In this document: positions 57,350 to 64,000 of the stretch, in pieces | How the letters are laid out: each line of letters begins with the position of its first letter | Position numbering within the stretch: position 1 is the stretch's first letter | NCBI GenBank assembly: GCA_015680685.1 | Contig: MNCI01008331.1 | Span: 1-64,000 of the forward strand | Direction: 5' to 3' | Origin: Gnetum montanum | Lineage: Eukaryota; Streptophyta; Gnetopsida; Gnetales; Gnetaceae | Length of the DNA stretch: 64,000 bases | Made by a program: the position numbers and the translations under genes | Notes under the pieces: generated by a model | What the model was told of the DNA's origin: nothing | Database searches by the model: none | Seen by the model: the letters and a program-made list of their open reading frames with translations, nothing else

Positions 57350-59460
57350 TGGATGATTGCTATGGGACCTTAACCACAAAGGATGTTGTGGGTGCCTGAG
57401 GTGGCACTTTAATCACAAAGTGGGACCACTTGCTTATGGAGGCTGAGGGGATCCTTACCTTGCTAGGAGGCATGCAAATCATAAAAGGTTGTTGTGCAGG
57501 TTTAGACTTGTCACCTATGCTAATGGAGTTTATGATGTATGGGGTGTCCTCTACATTGGATTGGCTCACTACGTCAAGCACTAGTTGGCCCTATTCTATT
57601 ATTCTTTGCAGATCATCCTACAAATCTTGACAATTATCCATACTGTGATTAGATAGCTGGTGGTAATGACAGTATTGGTCTAGCTTGAAGTGTTTCAGGA
57701 TTAGGGGTTTGTTCGGTATTGCTGAGGTGGGTTTCCTTAGTAGTTCGTAGTACCTATCATGTTTTTGGCAAGCAATCTCTGATACATGTTTGCATTGAAT
57801 TCGCTCAGCTTTCAAGAGTTGCTTTAGCAATTTAGAGGGTTCCATCAGTAGTGGTGTATACTTTGAGCAATCCTTGCACTCAAAGTTGGACCTTGGCAAC
57901 ATAGGTGAGTTGGCACCAAAGTTGGTGGCTTTGTGAGCTAGGGCCTTGGGCTGCTTAGCTGTCAAGCCCTGGTTATTTGCTTTTGTGCTTGTGGCCACTA
58001 TTGCCACTATTGCATTTTGCTTATGCACATGTTGGTTTCTATAAGCCATGTAGGCCAAGACATTCCTAGCTTACGCTACCTCCTCTATGCCCTTCGTTTG
58101 GGCAAAAGCTTGGCTGAGAGACTTTGGGACCAGGTAACACAGTTTGGACTTGATGAAGTTGTTCACTACACCCTTGAAGATGGCTAGTAGGTGTGTCTCT
58201 ACTAGGGGTTCACACATTTCACTCAATGTGGCATTCCAGCATTGGAGAAATTTTGGCATAGGCTCTAAGGGCCGCTACTTGACCTATATGAGCTAGTCAA
58301 GGACTGCTTTAGGATTTAGGTTGTACCTAAAGGGTGTCACAAACTAGCTTATGAGATCCTCCAAAGAAGAGATTAAGGCCTTGGGTAGTGGATGATACTA
58401 GTCTAGGGCCTTACTAGTGAGTGACATGGGGAACACACGCATGATGCTATGTGGCCAAGCTTGAAGGAGCAGACACTTGGATTGAAATGTGACTAAGTGT
58501 GTGTTGGGGTTTCCTTTACCATTATACTTGGTGAGTTGAGGTAGCTAGACCCTAGTTGGAAGAGTCAAGGGTAGGACCGTAGGACTTATGGGGTTGTCTC
58601 AATAGAAGTCCATAGCCTTGACAGTTTTGGAGGAGGTAGCTTTGAGTTGGTTGATCTCCTCCATCACACTTTGGATCACATGCAATGTCTAATCCAAGCT
58701 TGGGGATGTGCCAACTAGTTTCATTGGCTAGACTTGTGTTGGTTTCATAGCATAGGATCAAATTGTTGATTGCAGAGTTTGCTAGTTTAATATCATAGTA
58801 GATAGTCATTGCTAGTTTAACATCATAGTGGATGATCATTACTAGTTTAATGTTGTAGCAAAATGATTTAGTTGATGTGTTAGCTAAGGGATGGACATAG
58901 TGACTGAGGTGAGCCACACACAAGTGGGTTGGATGGACATTGTGGACACTGATGAGACAAGCAGGATGTGGGATGCTTGAGTCAACTAGGGCTAGGAGGT
59001 GGCCCCTACATGAGCATAGGGTTGGGCAAATGTAATGGTTGCTTGTGAGGAAGGCTGAATTGGCATGGTCATCATCTTGGAGAGGATAGGTGAATCGAAC
59101 CAAGGAGGGATCATACTAGGGAGCAGTTGTTGGAAGACAGTGTAGAGGCGACTCTCACATCGGAGTGAGCCTCGAACTCATCTTCTTCCTCCTACAAGGC
59201 TTCCTTGTAGGTTGTCCCTGCATCATGCTCATTTTCACGGATGAGTTAGAACAATAGTTGGTGATAGAATTTCGTGAGTGGGATTATGGAATCGTTCATA
59301 ATCTTGTTTTGCCTCTAGGTCGAGGTGATCCATTGGTAATCCTACTTGGATTTTGGCACAAACAAAATTGTATTATTCATGGTTTAGTGCAACATGCTTT
59401 GGGTAGATCCTAGTGTCAAATGTGTTAGACACCATTGTGGAAGGTTGATCTAGATTCATG
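57350..59460 (-). pseudogene. gag relic of element F
   Basis: Minus strand. N-terminal part around 59160-59460. Capsid at about 58260-58560 (LPQLTKYNGKGNPNTHL, then FPMSLTSKALD.Y), MPKFLQCWN.....MCEPLVETHL (58071-58259), and a 147-codon open frame (57618-58058) ending in a single zinc-binding box, YCHYHQLSNHSMDNC, the C-x2-H...H....C form typical of Tat/Ogre gag. The region 58770-58870 is replaced by GCTAGTTTAA minisatellite. Stops are mostly TAG. Confidence 0.78.
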
Positions 59461-59484
59461 TTCATAGGTTGGGTTGTGAGAGTT

Positions 59485-59770
59485 ATTGTCTACAAAAAAA
59501 TGGCTAACTCTGAAAACTACAAAAAAATGACTAAGTCTACTGGTAGTAGAAAAATGGCTAAGTATAAAAATGTAGAAAAATGGCTAAGTGTAAAAATGCA
59601 GAAAAATGGCTAAGTATGGAAATTGCAAGAAATTTTACTAAGTGTAAAACTATAGAAAATTTAACTAAGTATGAAAATGAAGAAAAAATGCTGAGTATAA
59701 AAATGTAGAAAAAATCCTAAGTATGAAAATGCAAAAAAAAAATGTTAAGTATGAAAATTGTTGAAAATGG
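59485..59770. repeat. ~28-bp tandem repeat in the leader of element F, about 10 units
   Basis: Units like AAAAATGGCTAAGTATAAAA followed by ATGTAG. Located between the primer site and gag, followed by a short GCTACACT.GAGCTT repeat (59780-59860). Confidence 0.85.
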
Positions 59771-59917
59771 CCAACTCTGGTGCTACGCTCGCTACGCTAG
59801 AGCTTGCTACACTTGCTACACTGGAGCTTGCTACACTTTGAGAACTTGTTACGCTCTCTAGAGCATCCAGAGTTTTGGTTAAGTTCCAATTAAAAAATGT
59901 AGAAGGAAATGGCAAGG

Positions 59918-59934
59918 CCCTCCTTCTAGTGCCA
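59918..59934 (-). other. Primer binding site of element F
   Basis: Minus strand TGGCACTAGAAGGAGGG, five bases from the LTR end. It starts TGG as tRNA-primed sites do and differs from the tRNA-Asp type of A to D. The tRNA was not identified. Confidence 0.55.
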
Positions 59935-59939
59935 AAAAC

Positions 59940-60980
59940 TATAATGACCAAAAATGTCAGTGGCTAAAATAGCCAAGGGATCAACAAACACATAGCCTTG
60001 ATCCCACCTCCACATGAGGACCTTGCTAGAAATAGAGGCAAAGCACCCTAAATAGTCTTGTTGATCAAATAGGAACTTTGCCAGTTGCAACCAGGGTGGT
60101 GGGTGCAACCAGGGGCTAGCATGGTTAGCCGAAATACAAGTGCAAATAATGCGAAATGGTGGTAAGCATAGAGCATAGCCATAAAAAAGGGTGAGCATAG
60201 CCAAGGGTTTCAATTAAAACAAGGGTGTCAGGCCACGGAGACTACCACCCGAGCATAGTACAGCATGACAACATGTGAAAAAATGCAAAAAGATTCAAGA
60301 AAAATGCAAGAAAATGCTAGAAATGGGAGAGAGAAATGGAACACTACCCCAAATGGGAGCATAGTTAACTCCAAAAGGTTCTTAGAAGATACACAGTGTA
60401 CAATAGGTGTAGTGGAAGTGTATTCACAGTCTCGATAGTGTTAGGCAGTGAAGTCTAGTGCTCACCATGATAAACTGTGCCTATCAGGTTGGCCACTACA
60501 GTGTACTATGTAGTGTTTTGCAGGGCTACAATGGGGCTGCAATGTACCGTACAGTGAAGGGATGCCTTTCTACTGGTGTGGTGTGCTTTGGATCTTGTTA
60601 GTCCACGGAGCTAACTGCCAAAATGCCAAATGCCAAAATGAAAGTGCCAACTGCCAATTGGTGAAAAATGGAAGCCAACCCCCTAAAACATTAGGGCACA
60701 TGGGTATTTATAGGGCTAGGGTTGGCCCAAAATGCAAATCGGGTGCCACATGGCAGTGTGGTATGTGGGACCACAAGAAAAATTTAGAAAATTTTCTAAG
60801 TCTAGATGTGACCAGAAAAAGTTTAAAAATTTTCTAATTCTAGCCTCTATGCTTGTCTCATGTTACATGTGAGACATGAGACACTAGCTACTATGCTTGT
60901 CCTATGTTATGCATGGGACATAGGATGCTGGCTGCTATGCTCATTTCATGTTACATGTGGGACATGGAACACTGGCTACT
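59940..60980 (-). repeat. 5' LTR of element F, truncated
   Basis: Matches 52485-53556 of the 3' LTR (same order: CACATGAGGACC block, TATA at 60705-60713, palindromic repeats). The last ~560 bp toward the LTR start are missing. Confidence 0.8.
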
Positions 60981-60989
60981 AAGCTACTA

Positions 60990-61455
60990 AGCAACGAAAG
61001 CTAGATTTGTTTATGATGGGAATTCATGTAGAAGATGTCTATAAGATATTTGTTAATAATATGACTATAGCTACTTCTCCTACTCATTAGATTACTATTG
61101 CCTCAAGGTAGGCAACCTAGGCCATATTTTCACATGAGCCTCCTACATGGACCGACATTGACAAGACTAGTATCCTTACCGGTCTTGATCTTAGGGATGT
61201 TGATTGGTCCAACATGTTTAAAGATGAACTCCTCCACTATCTAGAGGTTAGTCTTTAGACTTTCCCCATAGAACATATGGCTCTTGAACCATCTCAGGTT
61301 AGTTCATTTTATTTCAATTTCATTAATTTTCATGTTTGATGTTTATTGGCTACTAATTGGTTTTGGTCTTGTCGTGTCACAAGCACTAGAAGACATTGGC
61401 AGTCCCAGTAGTGAGGATGGAGATGATGATCCCCCTCCTTCACTAGATGCTCCAT
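60990..61455 (+). pseudogene. Spliced-gene-like fragment, plus strand, unidentified
   Basis: A plus-strand frame reads KQRKLDLFMMGIHVEDVYKI...., SHEPPTWTDIDKTSILTGLD and MFKDELLHYLE (about 60990-61300) with four in-frame TAG codons. It is followed by a possible donor CAG/GTTAGT, a T-rich ~85-nt intron and acceptor CACAAG. A last exon encodes an acidic tail (EDIGSPSSEDGDDDPP) ending with TAA at about 61457. The orientation opposes E and F. It may be a captured gene fragment or the 3' end of a DNA-transposon gene. Not recognised. Confidence 0.45.
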
Positions 61456-61789
61456 AATTCCATCAATTTCTTCTTTTATTCCCATTTCAATTGATGAAAT
61501 TTTTTGACATTGTTGATATATGGCTAGTGTTAGCTAAAATAAAATTTTTTTTTTGGATGGTTTATTTGTCTATGGTTGTGATATGATGGACACTTTTAAG
61601 TTTTAATTTTAAATTTTAAGCTTTAATTCAAGCTATGATGTTACAACATTATCGATTTTGTTTATATCATGGAACTACATTGTAACCGATGTTTTTGTGA
61701 CATTGGCTAGACTTGGTTGTCATGCAATAGAAGGCTAAAATAATTATGAGATAAAATCATAATCTAAAGCAAAAATGAGGTATAAGGTT
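61456..61789. other. AT-rich flank of the gene-like fragment
   Basis: Could be 3' UTR and downstream sequence; TTTTAAGTTTTAATTTTAAA-type runs and nothing else recognisable. Confidence 0.45.
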
Positions 61790-61996
61790 GTTTGCTAGTT
61801 TTAGGCCATGGCAGGCCATGTAGTATTTCTCAATTTAAGGCCATGGAGGGCCACGATATTTGCTAGTTTAAGGCCATGGTAGGCCACACAGTATTCACTA
61901 GTTTAAGGCCATGGAGGACCATGATATTTGCTAGTTTAAGGCCATGGCAAGCGACAATGCTAGTTTAAGGTCTTAATAGACCACAATGCCAATTTA
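61790..61996. repeat. GCTAGTTTAA minisatellite in the protease-RT spacer of E
   Basis: Six units of about 30-42 bp like GCTAGTTTAAGGCCATGG then AGGCCA. It occupies the position matching 55340-55566 in F. Confidence 0.85.
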
Positions 61997-62199
61997 AGAT
62001 CTTAGTAAATATTAAACAATGTAATAGTAAATGTTTTTTATGACATATTCTCTTTAACAAAAAGTAAAAAGGCTTTAAAAGTAAAAGAATGTAAAACAAA
62101 ATAAAGTCTAGGCTGCCAACAAATTTAAATTTAAATCTAAGAAAAATGAAATGGTACCAACAAGTAAAGTGTAAACCAAGCCATTAGGCTATGGATGTT
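61997..62199. other. AT-rich sequence after the E protease
   Basis: No gene or clear repeat; part of the spacer between protease and RT in element E. Confidence 0.5.
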
Positions 62200-62940
62200 A
62201 TAAAGTCACACAGCTACAAATGCATAGGGTATGAGAAGAATTAGAATCTTGTATCACTTGTGCAAGTGCTTCCTAATCTTTGAGAGATTATGAAAAGTGT
62301 ATGGCCTATTTTGCATAATCTTATACTCTCCATCACCTTCACTAATAATGTTGAAGGGTAGTTCTTCTCATGGCACATCAATGGCTTCATCATCATTTGC
62401 TTCTATTTCTTTAGTCCTATCATTCTTTTTAATTTTGTGGCCAACAATAGGAGTTTCTTCTTGAAACCTTACTTCAAACCCTTGTGCTACATTAACATTA
62501 TTAATAGCTAAGGGAATGGTGCTTTCACCATGGATAATGATTTCACCTCCCTCATAAGGAAGGTGGATTTCTTGCTAAATAGGTGAAGACACAACATGCA
62601 ATTGGGTCAGCCAAGGTCTTCCCAAGATGAGGTTTAATCCTAGTGTCCCTTGAATCTATTGTGGGGAATTGTTTCCCTATCATGAAATATAAAGAAATGG
62701 AACCTTTGAACACAACTCATAATTCATTAAAGGATTTTTAAGGGCTACAATCAAGGTACATTGCATTTGTTTAATTAGACCTAGGCATTCAACAATGGTA
62801 TAGGGTATGACATTGGTTTCTACCCCATCATCTACATGTACCCTATGTACTTTATATTGGCCAACATGTATGGTTATAAAAGGAGGCACCTTAGTTACTT
62901 CACCATTTTGGGATTTACCTTGATTTTGCTATTGTAAAAC
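62200..62940 (-). pseudogene. Protease relic of element E
   Basis: Minus strand VHVDDGVETNVIPYTIVECLGL (from 62889), then a frame-broken LILG.PWL..LH and IIIHGESTIPLAINNV (about 62490-62560), with an acidic C-terminal tail (DDEAID). The active site reads DDG as in F. Confidence 0.72.
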
Positions 62941-64000
62941 ACTAGCGATGGTGAATTCAATTCCTTGGATGAAGATGGTACCATTATCACATGGATGGAC
63001 TCTTCATTAGCAAGGACATTCATGCTAATAGGAATGGATGTCAACATCTTGACCAGTGCCTCGCGGTGGGCAGCCGAAGCCATGGCCAGGTTGTACAAGC
63101 TCAAAGTCATGTTTTTTTATTTGAGTGATTGTTTAACTTATTCTATCTCATTAAGGAAGTCCTTATTATTAGTTGTTAATTTGTCATTTCTAACTTCCTC
63201 CATACATCTAAAAATGTGAACCTCGTGTTTGGTTGTTGTTGTGACTTGGCCTCTTGATTCTCCTCTTCAAGTTTTTATTCTTCCCATGGTCTACTAGTTG
63301 AAGCAACCTAGGTTGTGGAAGTCATGGGACTAGATGAAATGAAAGTAGAATTTGATGGGCCCACTTCCTTTCCTATCTTTGTTTACTTATTGACCTTGTT
63401 CTTGGCTTTCGGTGAAGCCTTCTTTTGTTGTTTGGTTGGGGATTTCTTGCTATCTCTAGTTGATTGTAAGAAAGAAGATGTTGCATGAGCCACCACAAGG
63501 AGTTGTTCCATTGTTAGGGCAAGTTGTGTTATGAAGAGTTGTCGCACCTAATCACAAAGGTTTCTTTGGGGGGTGCTATTGATGGTTCTCTTACAACAAA
63601 GGAAAACCTTGAGCTAATAGAAGTTGAAGGGCCCTTTTCATTGTGAGGAAGCACCCTGATTACAAATAGTTCCCTCATAGGCCTTTGATTGTTATGGACA
63701 TCAAATGTTGCTATGGTGTATGGGCTATTGTTAGTATTTAAGGGATCCTTGTATATGTGCATTGACTGATTTTTAGGCCTAATGAGGTTAGATGTGTTTA
63801 ATACCAATTCACCTCTATCGATCATCCTTTGAAGGTCATCCTTAAGTGCAAGGTAGAAATCAGTATCATGACCTAGTAATTGATGGTAATGGACAAAGCA
63901 ATCTAGCCTAAACTATCTAGATAGTGGAGGATCATCTTTGGCTACTCAAGTAGGATCTTTCACTATTTCACATAACCTATCATGCCTCTTATAGGCATTC
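62941..64000 (-). pseudogene. gag relic of element E, C-terminal part
   Basis: Minus strand F.VHYHQLLGHDTDFY.ALKDDLQRMIDRG (about 63790-63905): the single zinc-binding box of Tat/Ogre gag, with its last Cys changed to Tyr. It is followed by a 98-codon open frame (63529-63825) with repeated FVIR.LP and FVVREP motifs. It continues beyond the window. F differs in sequence but has the same layout. Confidence 0.72.

Larger units (their letters stand above)
52485..60980 (-). mobile_element. Element F: Tat-like gag-protease element without RT-integrase, nested in E
   Basis: 3' LTR 52485-54117 and partial 5' LTR 59940-60980 in direct orientation, primer site 59918-59934, leader with minisatellite, gag (57350-59460) and protease (56200-56650). 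Between protease and polypurine tract lie only 2 kb of non-coding sequence, so RT, both RNases H and integrase are missing. It is collinear with E in the 3' region and in gag-protease. The 5' LTR stops abruptly at about 60980, so the right-hand target duplication is lost. Confidence 0.78.
43261..64000 (-). mobile_element. Element E: Tat/Ogre-like LTR retrotransposon, minus strand, runs off the window
   Basis: Minus-strand order: gag (64000 to about 62950), protease (62940-62200), spacer with minisatellites and nested element F, RT, RNase H, second RNase H, integrase (49080-45870), 3' non-coding region, polypurine tract (44775-44788) and 3' LTR ending at 44774. The second, archaeal-type RNase H after the first is diagnostic of the Tat lineage. 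A long spacer between protease and RT fits Ogre-type elements, which splice out an intron there. The left LTR limit is a guess, and the 5' LTR is outside the window. That gag and pol belong to one copy is inferred from orientation and order. Confidence 0.65.

Overview
The window is plant nuclear DNA built almost entirely of nested, decayed retrotransposons. No intact host gene, tRNA or rRNA gene was found. The evidence for a plant is Ty3/gypsy LTR elements of the Athila and Tat/Ogre kinds, primer sites complementary to tRNA-Asp, LINE relics with a zf-RVT-like end, plant-type TATA boxes (TATAAATA) in LTRs and small GT-AG introns. Large nested elements with strongly diverged LTR pairs suggest a big, slowly turning-over seed-plant genome. 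The species cannot be read from this sequence.

Layout of the left half. 1-407 is a minus-strand LTR relic. A LINE relic (478-1172, resuming 8498-9440) is split by element A (1173-8492, plus strand, target duplication GTTGC). A carries a gag relic, no pol, and a second promoter-like module with a 5' UTR intron ahead of a separate 3' ORF. After AT-rich repeats (9481-11250), a second copy of the same LINE (11599-11756, resuming 23355-24700) is split by element B (11757-23349). B is the only Athila-like copy here that still shows protease, RT, RNase H and integrase. Its protease is interrupted by a small minus-strand derivative, B1 (15363-17506, target duplication CCTAC).

Middle. An older element X (LTR 25155-26040, gag relic 32850-34270) contains element C (26162-32719, plus). 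After a 476-base N gap comes element D (34904-41088, minus). C and D are sister gag-protease elements that lack RT, RNase H and integrase, and both keep a short 3' exon behind a 60-nt intron. 41089-42047 holds chromovirus-like LTR ends in inverted orientation.

Right half (43.3-64.0 kb), all minus strand. A Tat/Ogre-like element E has its integrase, two RNase H domains and RT at 45.9-49.1 kb and its protease and gag at 62.2-64.0 kb. The spacer between protease and RT holds a ~190-bp tandem repeat array and a nested relative F (52485 to about 60980), which again has gag and protease but no RT or integrase. Many minisatellites lie in the LTRs, leaders and spacers of E and F. A short plus-strand spliced-gene-like fragment sits at 60.99-61.46 kb.

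Common themes: repeated loss of RT-integrase in otherwise structured elements; GATATC-centred palindromes at one fixed place in the LTR promoters; a duplicated polypurine-like motif at both ends of the 3' region; and decay dominated by C-to-T / G-to-A changes with many TAG stops. Coordinates of relics are by-eye estimates except where terminal repeats and target duplications fix them.
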